Source of the DNA: Paenibacillus silvestris
Lineage (GTDB): Bacteria > Bacillota > Bacilli > Paenibacillales > NBRC-103111
DNA: 64,000 bases
Assembly: GCF_009882985.1 (NCBI RefSeq)
Contig: NZ_WTUZ01000010.1
Span: 919,856-983,855 of the forward strand
Direction of reading: 5' to 3'
Shown piece after piece: positions 7,485 to 15,839 of this stretch (within the stretch, counting starts at the first letter, position 1; every line of letters begins with the position of its first letter). Made by a program: the position numbers and the translations under genes. The notes below the pieces were generated by a model. It worked only from the letters and a program-made list of their open reading frames with translations. It did not search any database and had not been told where the DNA came from.

Positions 7485-8918
7485 CTATTCGACTTTCACT
7501 TTATCAAATACTTCTGATTGCACTTTGTTCGACGCATCTGCCAGAGCCTTTTTCAAATCTAGCTCTTTGGTTGTGAACACTTTTTGGATCACATTGGCCA
7601 TCTCTGTGTAATACTTTTGAGCTTCGTACTGGGCTTCCGGCTTGCCGTCCCAGAGGCTGAGCAGCTGCGGATCGTATTTGAAGACGTTGTCATATTTCGC
7701 TAACAAGTCCGTGTACTTTTTACCGAAATCGGAGGAATCTTTCCAGTAGTTAATTGGCTGTGGAATATACACGCGGTTTTTCGTTTTACGGTCCTCAATT
7801 TCTTTTTTCGTGGAGTTTAAGAAATCGTCCGTAAAGTACTCATCTGTAATCCATTTGAAAGCTACAGCCTGCTGATCTTTGTCGCTCTTCGGATTGATTA
7901 CGCGGTAGTTGCCGCCGAGAACGCCTGTATGCTTGCCGCCTTTGGTCAATGCTGGCATCGGATACACGACCATGTCTTCTTTGGAAATGCCGCCTTCATT
8001 AATCGCAGCGTCCGCAGCATTGCCGCTTCCGCACATCACCATCGCACCGCGTCCTTGCGAGAATGCGCTCAGTGCATCGCCGTAGCCGAGTGCCCAGTTT
8101 TGCGGAATCAAGTTCTCATCTTTCAGCTTTTTATAAAATTCAAGCGCTTTCAAACCCGCGTCTGAATTGAAAATGCCTACGACTTTGCCGCCATCAAGCT
8201 TCTGTACATCCCCGCCTGCGGCATAGAGGAAATTCGTCCAGTTCCAACCCGCTTCCGGACCTTTCCCCATGGGGATAAAACCTGCGATACCTTTGGCTGG
8301 GTCGTTGATTTTTCTCGCAGCTGCGAGCAGGTCATCCCACGTCCAATCCATTGGCGGCAGTTCGACGCCTTTCTCTTTAAACAGCTTTTTATTTAGCGTA
8401 ATCGTCATCACGTATCCATCGATCGGAACGCCATACGTTTTTCCATTCACAACGAACGGTTTGGAGAGGAGATCATTCATGTCTTTCGCATGTTCCCAGG
8501 CATTCATGGAGTCGGAAATGTCCGCTACCCACTTCTTGTCAACGAGCACTTTACCTTCCGTCGCATAGGTTGTGTATTCGGTCGGAGCACTGTTCGAAGC
8601 CATTTTGATTCCGATTTCAAGCGGATTGTACTGCCAGTCGTCTTTCTTAAATTCAACATTGGGATTCTTCGCTTTAAAGCGGGCGATCCGTTGATCCAGT
8701 TGATCATTTTTCTCCTTCTGGTCCGGCTTGAAGCCTTGGGCGGTGATGGTCACCTTTTTGGCGGCAGGCGCTGCCGTAGAGGCGCTCGTTGACCCTGTTG
8801 CGGCCGGACTAGCCGGGCTAGCACTTGGCGTGCTCGTTGTTGCTGATGGTGCGCCACATCCTGCCAGTAGGACAGTCAGTGCAATTGCACTGATTGCGGA
8901 TGTCTTTTTACCTCTCAT
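7485..8918 (-). CDS. extracellular sugar-binding lipoprotein (ABC family 1)
   Basis: A 477-residue lipoprotein. The ATG at 8918 is preceded by GAAAGGGGAACCAACG; an upstream in-frame ATG at 8942 lacks such a site. The signal peptide ends in LLAGC (Cys21), followed by a Ser/Thr/Ala/Pro linker to about residue 50. The mature part has ARFKAKNPNVEFKKDDWQYN, DWTWDDLLAAARKINDP and GRGAMVMCGSGNAADAAI, all usual in family 1 sugar receptors. It lies between the YesN-like regulator and two permeases and delivers the substrate to them. The sugar cannot be named from sequence. Confidence 0.92.
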   Translation of the reverse strand: MRGKKTSAISAIALTVLLAGCGAPSATTSTPSASPASPAATGSTSASTAAPAAKKVTITAQGFKPDQKEKNDQLDQRIARFKAKNPNVEFKKDDWQYNPLEIGIKMASNSAPTEYTTYATEGKVLVDKKWVADISDSMNAWEHAKDMNDLLSKPFVVNGKTYGVPIDGYVMTITLNKKLFKEKGVELPPMDWTWDDLLAAARKINDPAKGIAGFIPMGKGPEAGWNWTNFLYAAGGDVQKLDGGKVVGIFNSDAGLKALEFYKKLKDENLIPQNWALGYGDALSAFSQGRGAMVMCGSGNAADAAINEGGISKEDMVVYPMPALTKGGKHTGVLGGNYRVINPKSDKDQQAVAFKWITDEYFTDDFLNSTKKEIEDRKTKNRVYIPQPINYWKDSSDFGKKYTDLLAKYDNVFKYDPQLLSLWDGKPEAQYEAQKYYTEMANVIQKVFTTKELDLKKALADASNKVQSEVFDKVKVE

Positions 8919-9029
8919 CGTTGGTTCCCCTTTCAACATCATGTTAGTTACGTTTGCTGCTACAATTCCGATTATAAGGGGTCCCCGGCAGCCTAGCGAT
9001 GTGCCTTGTTACGCTTATCATGTCGCATA

Positions 9030-10343
9030 TTACGGTCCCGCCACTTTGATCTCCGAAATATTCATCCCAAAATGCTTTTTAAATATTTTGCTAAAATGCT
9101 CCGGCGATTCGTACCCGATTTCCTCCGAAATCTCATATCGGCGTTTATCTGTTGTGAGAATCAGCTGTTTCCCTTTTTCCATGCGCAGCTGGGTCACATA
9201 ATCCCAGATTCCCTGGCCCATCACTCTTTTAAACAGATAACTCAAATAATTGGGGCTCAAATGCACACTGTCTGCGATGTCCTGCAGCTTCAGCCCTTTA
9301 TTGCAGAAATGATGGTCAATATACGTTTTCGTATCAAAAACTATGCGATTATTCGCCTCGTCCACCTGCGTGTTCGTTAAATTCTGCTCATTCGTCGTCT
9401 TCCCGATATCCTCTATGTAAAACATATAGTGGTCTTTCTGCGTCTCGCCCCACGTCAAGCTATCCATCGCTTCTTTATAGATGACCGGCCACTTGATGAT
9501 GCCTTCCTGAATGCGGCTGATGCCGATTTGGCATTTGACATTCACATATTTCTGCAAATTTGCATTCACCATTTGTGCAACCATCAACATCTGATTCGTT
9601 CCTTGCTTCTCCTCCTCAGGGATTTGCATCAATAAGGAAAAAGTGGAATTGTGCGTATTGAAAACAAGGTGGTTCCACTGGCTTGCGGTCTCTTCGATAA
9701 TATTCAATGCGGCGTACTTCAGAAGACTACGGTCTTTCAGTGTCGCAATCTCCTCATCTCTAATGCCGCCACGGTTCAAAAATAATTTGATCACCAACAT
9801 GCTGTAATGCGTACCTGACACACGATTTCCGAGCTTCTCCCTGATATCGGGCACTTCAGATTCATGAATGGTCCCCGTAACAATCTCGCTCAAATAATAG
9901 TTCATTTCGAGCGTTGTAATGTCGGCCAATGTTCGGTTGCCTTCCCAATTGGAAAAATGCTGCTGCCGTTCTTCCTTTTCCTTCAGCAGCTTCGTTGTTA
10001 CAGCAATTAGATGGGGCGGCGTAATTGGCTTAACCAAATATTCCTTAGCGCCGAAACGGATCGCTTTCTGGGCATATTCAAACTCGCCATGGGCGGATAA
10101 AATGACAATCGGGATCGATGGATCTTCCATGAATATATTCTCAATTAATTCAATGCCATTCATCTTTTCCATCTGAATATCAGTAAACACGAGGTCAATT
10201 TTCTCCAAATGGATGAAATCGAGCGCCTCAAATCCGTTATAGGCAATAAAAACCTCGCCAATATCCAGTTTGGATTGCTTCAAAATCGTTGCAACACCCT
10301 TACAAATCATCGGCTCGTCATCGACAACTAAAATATTTACCAT
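9030..10343 (-). CDS. YesN-type response regulator (receiver plus AraC HTH)
   Basis: A 437-residue cytoplasmic regulator. The receiver domain starts MVNILVVDDEPMICKG and holds the phospho-acceptor Asp in LVFTDIQMEKMNG (about residue 55) and the Lys in KEYLVKPI. A middle region of about 180 residues follows. The C-terminus is an AraC-type double HTH (LKLQDIADSVHLSPNYLSYL and RYEISEEIGYESPEHFSKIF). It is the first gene of the leftward cluster and is presumably phosphorylated by the YesM-like kinase at the far end. The expected target is its own promoter or the binding-protein promoter. Confidence 0.92.
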   Translation of the reverse strand: MVNILVVDDEPMICKGVATILKQSKLDIGEVFIAYNGFEALDFIHLEKIDLVFTDIQMEKMNGIELIENIFMEDPSIPIVILSAHGEFEYAQKAIRFGAKEYLVKPITPPHLIAVTTKLLKEKEERQQHFSNWEGNRTLADITTLEMNYYLSEIVTGTIHESEVPDIREKLGNRVSGTHYSMLVIKLFLNRGGIRDEEIATLKDRSLLKYAALNIIEETASQWNHLVFNTHNSTFSLLMQIPEEEKQGTNQMLMVAQMVNANLQKYVNVKCQIGISRIQEGIIKWPVIYKEAMDSLTWGETQKDHYMFYIEDIGKTTNEQNLTNTQVDEANNRIVFDTKTYIDHHFCNKGLKLQDIADSVHLSPNYLSYLFKRVMGQGIWDYVTQLRMEKGKQLILTTDKRRYEISEEIGYESPEHFSKIFKKHFGMNISEIKVAGP

Positions 10344-10797
10344 GGGTCACCTCGGCATTCGTTTCATGCATCCTCTTCATTTTATTGTACAACAATTGGC
10401 TTTTCTATGGTTTTTATTACGGTTATTGTGTCGGATGTAACTGTGTGACCCACATGTTGAATGATTAGACCGATAGAGTGAGTGAGTACGCCTGCAGAGT
10501 GTACGAGTAACACACAGTGTCAATGACTGAGCCTAACCTTCAACGTTTGCGCGTGGGGTGGGAATTGGATATGGGGTTCCAACCGTTTTTTGAAATCGTG
10601 TTACTTTGAATTGGTTTTTATGGTTGGAACACGATTTCAAATACGGGCGCTACGTTTTTCCACCCCATATCCATTCCCTTTTTGTTCTACTTGGTGTTGA
10701 CTGCTACTTCTAATTCTTCACACTTGTTTCACGAGTGGAAGATCGAAGCCACACACCGTTTTGGGTCTCCGATACCTTAGATATTCCCGTGCATTCA
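10344..10797. other. gene-free region with scrambled inverted repeat
   Basis: No credible gene is present. The region upstream of the YesN-like gene contains its probable promoter and an odd symmetric block at 10560-10678. GGGAATTGGATATGGGGT (10560-10577) pairs with ACCCCATATCCATTCCC (10662-10678). TGAAATCGTGTT (10591-10602) pairs with AACACGATTTCA (10628-10639). GTTCCAACC (10576-10584) matches GGTTGGAAC (10622-10630). The three arm pairs cannot all nest because the middle two right arms are in swapped order. Confidence 0.5.
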
Positions 10798-10988
10798 GTT
10801 CTCATTGGATGATTTCCAATGGGAACGGCTTTTAGATGGGTCATTTTCTCGTCTCGTTGGATGAAATCCAACGTGATCGACAAAAATGAGGCTAAAACAA
10901 GCTAAAATCGTCTGTTGGTTGGATTTTGTCCAACGATAAGGACGAATTAGCACCTGTAATTGGGTTTTCATTGGAAATCGTCCAATGA
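10798..10988. repeat. four-hairpin intergenic ladder, family 3
   Basis: Four short hairpins share TTGGA, a 5-nt loop and TCCAA. CATTGGA/TCCAATG lies at 10803-10821, CGTTGGA/TCCAACG at 10855-10873, GTTGGA/TCCAAC at 10918-10934 and CATTGGA/TCCAATG at 10969-10987. The second stem position changes on both sides (A-T to G-C), which is compensatory. The loops differ (TGATT, TGAAA, TTTTG, AATCG). The first hairpin extends to 12 bp with GTTC/GAAC. Spacings are about 52, 62 and 52 nt. Confidence 0.7.
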
Positions 10989-11030
10989 GTTGGGCTTGTA
11001 GCTGCCACTTTAACCACAACTCTTTAACAA

Positions 11031-11098
11031 AGTAACCATCACTCCTCCAAAGCAACCATCCCCCCTCCAAAGCAGCCATCACTTCTCCAAAGCAACCA
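11031..11098. repeat. 20-bp direct tandem repeat, about 3.4 copies
   Basis: AGTAACCATCACTCCTCCAA, AGCAACCATCCCCCCTCCAA and AGCAGCCATCACTTCTCCAA follow each other exactly every 20 bp, then a partial fourth AGCAACCA. The period is not a multiple of three and no gene covers it. It looks like a simple intergenic tandem repeat. Confidence 0.7.
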
Positions 11099-11116
11099 AA
11101 ACAAACCAACACATAA

Positions 11117-11152
11117 AAACCCGCCCCATCGGATACCGATGAGAACGGGTTT
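11117..11152 (-). terminator. intrinsic terminator of the fucose operon
   Basis: AAACCCG at 11117-11123 pairs with CGGGTTT at 11146-11152, with an inner ATCGG/CCGAT stem. On the minus strand the hairpin is followed by TTTTT, so it ends the leftward fucU-fucI transcript. Confidence 0.8.
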
Positions 11153-11166
11153 GCCAACCTACAATT

Positions 11167-11274
11167 CTATTTCATTTGCTGCAATAAATTCACGCGGTAA
11201 GCTTCACTTTCCAAGCCTTGAATCTCTCTGTACTCTTCTACCGTAAGCTGTGAGCCGTTCCACCGCCCCAGCAT
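11167..11274 (-). CDS. possible 35-aa ORF or decayed gene remnant downstream of fucI
   Basis: The frame MLGRWNGSQLTVEEYREIQG and the 15 residues after it reads like real protein: hydrophilic, with balanced charge. It ends just before the operon terminator. An in-frame TGA lies nine codons before the ATG, and the ribosome binding site is weak. It could be a genuine small gene of the fucose operon or the C-terminal remnant of a lost enzyme. I do not recognise the family. Confidence 0.35.
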   Translation of the reverse strand: MLGRWNGSQLTVEEYREIQGLESEAYRVNLLQQMK

Positions 11275-11336
11275 CGATCTGCCACTGCTAGCCGATATTC
11301 AAAGGGTGCGTACTTACAAGGCCACCTCAAATCCTC

Positions 11337-13127
11337 TTACTTGTATAAAGGACCGAAGGCGCTGCACGCTCTGAAATCTGCCCCCTCAGGATCGGACGTT
11401 CCGAAATTGCTCCAAACGCGCGGACGGAACACTTGCTCTTTGGCCACATTATGCATGGAAACCGGAATTCTCAGAATAGCTGCCAACGTGATCAAGTCTG
11501 CGCCAATGTGACCGTAGCTGATTGAACCGTGGTTCGAACCCCAGTTATCCATAACGGAGTACACATCTGTGAATGACCCTTCTCCAGTCAAAATAGGAGC
11601 AAACCAAGTTGTCGGCCATGTTGAATCCGTGCGCTCATCTAATGTCTGATGAACGTCCTCAGGCAGATCCACCGAGTAGCCTTCGGCCAATTGCAGGACG
11701 GGCCCTAACCCCCTCACAAGGTTGATTCGGGACATGGTTACCGGCATTCCGCCTTTCGTCAGGAAGTCTGTCGAGTACCCGCCACCGCGGAAATATTCGA
11801 CGGAAGCTGGACGCCAAGATGTCGCTTTCAGACATTTGCCCACTTCTTCATCGGTGATTTCCCAAAAAGGCTTCATAACAGGCTGACCGTCACGCGTCAT
11901 CTCACCGGTACCGTCGAGTGCTGCAGGACCTGAGTTGATTAAGTGAAGAATGCCGTCTTTGGCTGCACCGCTTAATGTGTGCCCCGTTACCCGTTTAACG
12001 GCGTCAGGACTCCAGTAGGTTCTTACATCAGCAAAAATTTGCGCTGTATTCGTCAGCAGGTTACCGAAAAGCATCGCTACTCCGTTAAGGCTGTCATTCT
12101 CAGTTGCAACTAAAAAAGGCGCGCGTTTGCCGTTCCAGTCAAAGGACGTGTTCAGGATGGCTTCCATGAAGTCGCCGTTCGGGAAATGATCTGTCCAATG
12201 GCGCTGACCTTGGAAACCAGAGAGAATCGCGTTGTGACCAAGTGCTTCTTCGCCAAATTCAAGATCGTTCAGACGCGGATTGCCTATCATCAAATCCTTG
12301 ACAATCAAGGACATTTTCACAACGGTCTCCCAATCTTGATCTTTTCTTTCACGGGTTGTTTGGATGGCGGCTGGATTCTTATCCGGTCCTTCTGCGCAAT
12401 TCTCTTTGACCCAGCTTAATGCCAACTGGTACTCCTCCGGATCGAAAATTTCCTCGTCAATACGGCGAACAAGCTCCGACATATCCACATACTCGTTGCG
12501 CATGCCAAGATAATTCTGGAATAATTCCTCATTCACGATGGAACCTGCAATTCCCATGGAAACGGAGCCAATCGCCAAATACGATTTGCCTTTCATGTAA
12601 GCGGCTGCAAGTCCAGCCTTAGAGAAGCGAATTAATTTCTCCTGAACATCCTGCGGAATATCCGTCGTACCGGCATCCTGCACATCTTTCCCGTAAATAC
12701 CGAAGGCAGGAATACCTTTTTGCGCGTGACCAGACAAAACAGCAGCCAGATAAACTGCGCCTGGACGCTCTGTACCGTTAAAGCCCCAAATCGCTTTCGG
12801 AGTGGACGGGTCCATATCCATCGTTTCTGTTCCATAGCACCAACAAGGAGTAACCGTAATGGACACGCCTACACCGGATTTCGTGAATTTGTTCGCTGCC
12901 GCAGCTGCTTCAGCCACCCCGCCAATACAAGTGTCTGCAATGACACACTCGACAGGCTCGCCATTTGGATACTTCAAAGTTTCACTCAAGAGTGCGGAAA
13001 CGGCTTTAGCCATGTTCATCGTCTGCTCTTCTAGGGATTCGCGAATCCCTTTTCTTCTGCCGTCAATCGCTGGTCTGATCCCAATCTTAGGGAATTCCTG
13101 ATTCCATCTGTGGTTACTGCTTGCCAT
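11337..13127 (-). CDS. fucI: L-fucose isomerase
   Basis: A 596-residue enzyme that matches E. coli FucI from end to end by eye: [90 protein letters not shown] and the C-terminal GPLYK. The catalytic Glu and Asp known from E. coli (Glu337, Asp361) are kept in [10 protein letters not shown] and [10 protein letters not shown] with the same 24-residue spacing. It converts L-fucose to L-fuculose (also D-arabinose to D-ribulose) in the cytoplasm and needs Mn2+. It is downstream of fucU with a second operator copy in between. No fuculose kinase or aldolase is nearby. Confidence 0.97.
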   Translation of the reverse strand: MASSNHRWNQEFPKIGIRPAIDGRRKGIRESLEEQTMNMAKAVSALLSETLKYPNGEPVECVIADTCIGGVAEAAAAANKFTKSGVGVSITVTPCWCYGTETMDMDPSTPKAIWGFNGTERPGAVYLAAVLSGHAQKGIPAFGIYGKDVQDAGTTDIPQDVQEKLIRFSKAGLAAAYMKGKSYLAIGSVSMGIAGSIVNEELFQNYLGMRNEYVDMSELVRRIDEEIFDPEEYQLALSWVKENCAEGPDKNPAAIQTTRERKDQDWETVVKMSLIVKDLMIGNPRLNDLEFGEEALGHNAILSGFQGQRHWTDHFPNGDFMEAILNTSFDWNGKRAPFLVATENDSLNGVAMLFGNLLTNTAQIFADVRTYWSPDAVKRVTGHTLSGAAKDGILHLINSGPAALDGTGEMTRDGQPVMKPFWEITDEEVGKCLKATSWRPASVEYFRGGGYSTDFLTKGGMPVTMSRINLVRGLGPVLQLAEGYSVDLPEDVHQTLDERTDSTWPTTWFAPILTGEGSFTDVYSVMDNWGSNHGSISYGHIGADLITLAAILRIPVSMHNVAKEQVFRPRVWSNFGTSDPEGADFRACSAFGPLYK

Positions 13128-13190
13128 TTTGCTATCCTCCTCGGTATTAGGTTATTTCAATTTATGCTGTCCTGATTCACGTAAAATTTA

Positions 13191-13206
13191 GAGTTATCGG
13201 TAATTC
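13191..13206. promoter_or_regulatory. LacI-family operator copy upstream of fucI
   Basis: GAGTTATCGGTAATTC matches the palindrome in front of fucU (GAGTTATCGATAACA read on the minus strand), with near-symmetric arms around CG. It lies in the 82-bp fucU-fucI gap, about 64 bp upstream of the fucI start. The divergent LacI-family protein is the obvious candidate to bind it. Confidence 0.6.
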
Positions 13207-13209
13207 AAA

Positions 13210-13635
13210 TCAAGAGCTAATGACACCTTTTTTCAAAATGACATTCGCGTATAGCGCTTTCTCGCTTGTTGCTACAATGGCATAGGCTCTTTTAGCTCTT
13301 TCATAAAAAGCAAATCGTTCTACATACTCAATCTCAGGTTTTGTGTGCTTTTGAATAAGTTCTTCGTATACGCCCCAGATCGGCGTTTCGACTTGATCAC
13401 CTGGGACAACGGCCATTAATGCAACCGGCTGTTCACTGTATGTATCCAGGGGAAACAACGATAAAACCGCTTCCAATAATTCCGGGACGCCATGGCCGTC
13501 GCAGCGAAGCAGACGATTCGTATGACTTGCTGCAGGAAAGTTTCCATCCGCTAGAATAATTTCATCACCATGTCCCATCTCCATCAACACCTTCAATAAC
13601 TCAGGCGACAAAATGGAAGGTATTCCTTTTAGCAT
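13210..13635 (-). CDS. fucU: L-fucose mutarotase (RbsD/FucU family)
   Basis: A 141-residue protein of the RbsD/FucU fold. MLKGIPSILSPELLKVLMEM and GHGDEIILADGNFPAAS carry the conserved His and Asp, and a C-terminal YANVILKKGV closes the ring-forming domain. It interconverts alpha- and beta-fucose so that FucI gets its preferred anomer. The ATG at 13635 is favoured by GAGGAGGATTTGAAT; a TTG two codons earlier lies too close to the site. It is the first gene of the leftward fucU-fucI operon. Confidence 0.92.
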   Translation of the reverse strand: MLKGIPSILSPELLKVLMEMGHGDEIILADGNFPAASHTNRLLRCDGHGVPELLEAVLSLFPLDTYSEQPVALMAVVPGDQVETPIWGVYEELIQKHTKPEIEYVERFAFYERAKRAYAIVATSEKALYANVILKKGVISS

Positions 13636-13660
13636 ATTCAAATCCTCCTCTAAAAATAAG

Positions 13661-13705
13661 TGTTATCGATAACTCAAAATTATCAACTTTAAACCTTGCT
13701 GTCAA
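13661..13705 (-). promoter_or_regulatory. fucU promoter with overlapping LacI operator
   Basis: On the minus strand TTGACA (13705-13700) and TAATTT (13682-13677) are separated by 17 nt. The perfect palindrome GTTATCGATAAC lies at 13662-13673, at the expected transcription start. A repressor bound there would block initiation, the classic arrangement for a LacI-family protein. Confidence 0.7.
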
Positions 13706-13724
13706 TCTTTAATTTCTATACAAT
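13696..13724 (+). promoter_or_regulatory. promoter of the LacI-family regulator gene
   Basis: TTGCTG (13696-13701), a 17-nt spacer and TACAAT (13719-13724) make a sigma-A type promoter about 30 bp before the TTG start. Its -35 overlaps the divergent fucU -35. Confidence 0.55.
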
Positions 13725-13756
13725 AGACAAATACATGAATGAAAAGGTGAAGCTAT

Positions 13757-14764
13757 TTGATTACAATTTATGATATCGCTGAAAAAGCCGGCGTTTCGGC
13801 TATGACCGTTTCCCGAGTTATCAATAACACGGGCCGCATCAGCGAGGCCACGCGTAAGCGCGTGAAGAAGGTCATGGAAGAACTCCACTATATTCCGAAC
13901 TCCATGGCTCGCAGCCTGGTGCTTCAAAAGACGAAAATTCTGTCCCTGCTCATAACTGATATTAGGAACCCGTTCTTCACGACACTGGCCCGCGGGGCTG
14001 AAGATGCGGCATTACGGGCTGGATACCGACTGCTGTTCGCCAATAGCGATGAGGACTATGCGAAGGAAAAAGGCTACGTCGATATGATGTTATCTACTCG
14101 CGTAGATGGCGTCCTGTTCGCTCCGACCGGGGATCACTCGCTTGAGAACTTGCTGCAGCTGCAAAAGCATAACATCCCTTTCGTCCTGCTTGACCGTGAA
14201 ATCCCGGGGATTGAAGCTGATCTTGTACTTGGCGATAGCAAAGAAGGTGCCAGAAAGCTCGTCGAGCACTTGATCGAGCTCGGGCATCGTCGTATCGCTA
14301 TGATTAACGGTACCCCTGACGTCTCTACTGCCCGATTACGGTATTCAGGATATCGCGAAGCGCATTTGCTGAGCGGGCTCGGTGTAGAGGATTCGCTTGT
14401 GATTCATCGAAACTTCCGCGATTTTCAAGACGAATCTGCGCTTGATGCTTTGATCCATCACGAGCAACCTCCTACTGCCATTTTTGCAGCCAACAACATG
14501 CTGGCAATCGGCGCCATTCAAGCACTGAGAAAGCGCGGACTGCAGGTTCCTCGTGATCTCTCTGTCGTTTGTTTCGACGATTTTGGCCACACAGACGTCT
14601 TAAATCCTTTCTTGACCGTAGCTTCGCAGCCTGCGTACCAATTCGGGGCACTTGGCATGCAACTGCTCATTGAGCGCATTGAAGGTGAAGCGGCGCAGGA
14701 GCATCGGAAGATGATTCTGCCTTCGGAGCTGCTCATTCGCTCGTCTACACAAGCATTGGTATGA
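13757..14764 (+). CDS. LacI family transcriptional regulator of the fucose genes
   Basis: A 335-residue repressor. The N-terminal HTH reads ITIYDIAEKAGVSAMTVSRV with the hinge MARSLVL near residue 50. The periplasmic-binding-protein-like sensor domain follows, with LLITDIRNPFFTTLARGAED, PFVLLDREI, LGHRRIAMINGTPDVSTA and DLSVVCFDDF. The start is TTG at 13757, with AAGGTGAAGCTAT upstream; no ATG fits. It is divergent from fucU and fucI, each of which has a GAGTTATCGRTAAY-type operator. L-fucose or a downstream metabolite is the likely inducer, by inference. Confidence 0.9.
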   Translation: MITIYDIAEKAGVSAMTVSRVINNTGRISEATRKRVKKVMEELHYIPNSMARSLVLQKTKILSLLITDIRNPFFTTLARGAEDAALRAGYRLLFANSDEDYAKEKGYVDMMLSTRVDGVLFAPTGDHSLENLLQLQKHNIPFVLLDREIPGIEADLVLGDSKEGARKLVEHLIELGHRRIAMINGTPDVSTARLRYSGYREAHLLSGLGVEDSLVIHRNFRDFQDESALDALIHHEQPPTAIFAANNMLAIGAIQALRKRGLQVPRDLSVVCFDDFGHTDVLNPFLTVASQPAYQFGALGMQLLIERIEGEAAQEHRKMILPSELLIRSSTQALV

Positions 14765-14885
14765 AAGTTCTACTAGAGCCAGAGTTTGGCGAAGACCGCC
14801 TTATTTCCATATGTGTTTCATGCCCTTGACAGAACTCCATTCGCAGCGCTATATTGCGAATAAACGAGTTGTCAAAGGAGATCAC

Positions 14886-15197
14886 ATGAATCCTAACGTT
14901 GAACAAGCCCTGCAAACGACCATCAACAACTGGAACGCCATGTCGGCCTCGCGAAACGATGAGCAGGAAGCGGTCGCGGACCAATTCCAATCATCTTTTT
15001 ATCTATTCATCGATGCTTTCCGCGAATGGGTCCAAGCGTTAGATCCACGTCCACAAACCATTGAAGAGCTGATGGATATGGAGATGGTCCAGGACATCCT
15101 GGACCATCTCCCCGCACCGCTCCACCTCAACTTTGAGACAGAAGCCGATTTGATCATGGATAATGTTCTCCGAGTCGACGAGGAAAAGTATGATTAA
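14886..15197 (+). CDS. conserved-looking hypothetical protein (103 aa)
   Basis: An acidic, probably helical cytoplasmic protein beginning MNPNVEQALQTTINNWNAMS and rich in Asp and Glu toward the C-terminus. The ATG at 14886 was chosen because AAAGGAGATCAC precedes it; the frame is open further upstream without a site. A strong terminator follows at 15228. I do not recognise a domain. Function unknown. Confidence 0.7.
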   Translation: MNPNVEQALQTTINNWNAMSASRNDEQEAVADQFQSSFYLFIDAFREWVQALDPRPQTIEELMDMEMVQDILDHLPAPLHLNFETEADLIMDNVLRVDEEKYD

Positions 15198-15227
15198 GCA
15201 CAATCGGCTGTCTTACAAGTTCAAAAA

Positions 15228-15272
15228 AAGAAGCTATCCCTTGGGTCTTGTTGACTTTTGGGATAGCTTCTT
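15228..15272. terminator. bidirectional terminator
   Basis: AAGAAGCTATCCC and GGGATAGCTTCTT form a 13-bp stem, with A-rich sequence before and TTTTC after. It serves the rightward 103-aa gene and the convergent membrane-protein gene. Confidence 0.88.
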
Positions 15273-15281
15273 TTCTTATGT

Positions 15282-15791
15282 CTACACGGTTTTATCTACA
15301 AAAGCAACTTGATTCTGCTCTGCGAACTTCTTCAATTTGCCCGCCATTGCTGCCACATCAAAACGATTCAGCGTTCTGTTGTAAACCCAGCGCGGAGACT
15401 TGCCTTTTAGATGAATCACTACTTGCCCAGGCGCATAGACGATCTCGTTAATGTTATCCGAGCTAAGCACCAGTTCTCTGGCAAAACCACGCTTCGAAAG
15501 ACTCGTCTTACTCACCTTCAGATAAGGCCGGCGAATGAAATAAACGAACAAACCAACAACCATATAAGCGCAGGTTGTATACCAATACATTTTGTCCCCA
15601 CTCGTTTTAGTTAAGGTCAACAATAGAAAGACGGAAATCAGTACAAAAAACAAAGCTAACATAATGCTTCTGCCCTTAAATACTTCAGCCCGATCAGGAT
15701 CTGTTGAAATAGGGGCAATCCCTCTTTTGGACCTGTCCTTATTTATTTTCTTAGCATTTTTACTGACCATTCGTTCCCACTTGCGAGACAT
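15282..15791 (-). CDS. hypothetical membrane protein (169 aa), two TM helices
   Basis: A basic N-terminus (MSRKWERMVSKNAKKINKDR) precedes two helices, SIMLALFFVLISVFLLLTL and MYWYTTCAYMVVGLFVYFI. A soluble C-terminal domain of about 80 residues follows with alternating hydrophobic residues (ELVLSSDNINEIVYAPGQVVIHL), compatible with a small PH-like beta domain. The start has AAGGAGTGAAATGA. It lies next to, and on the same strand as, the SDR gene. Function unknown. Confidence 0.75.
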   Translation of the reverse strand: MSRKWERMVSKNAKKINKDRSKRGIAPISTDPDRAEVFKGRSIMLALFFVLISVFLLLTLTKTSGDKMYWYTTCAYMVVGLFVYFIRRPYLKVSKTSLSKRGFARELVLSSDNINEIVYAPGQVVIHLKGKSPRWVYNRTLNRFDVAAMAGKLKKFAEQNQVAFVDKTV

Positions 15792-15839
15792 TCATTTCAC
15801 TCCTTGGTTTTCTGCGTTCTGGACTCCCTGTTGCTGCTG

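Noticed and set aside
11031..11098. Possible CRISPR array
   Set aside because: The 20-bp units are directly adjacent without unique spacers and only about 3.4 copies exist; no cas genes are in the window.
10795..11157. A 120-codon minus-strand frame in the intergenic region before the fucose terminator
   Set aside because: It is made of the TTGGA hairpins, the 20-bp tandem repeat and part of the terminator; it has no ribosome binding site and odd Trp/Gly-rich composition.
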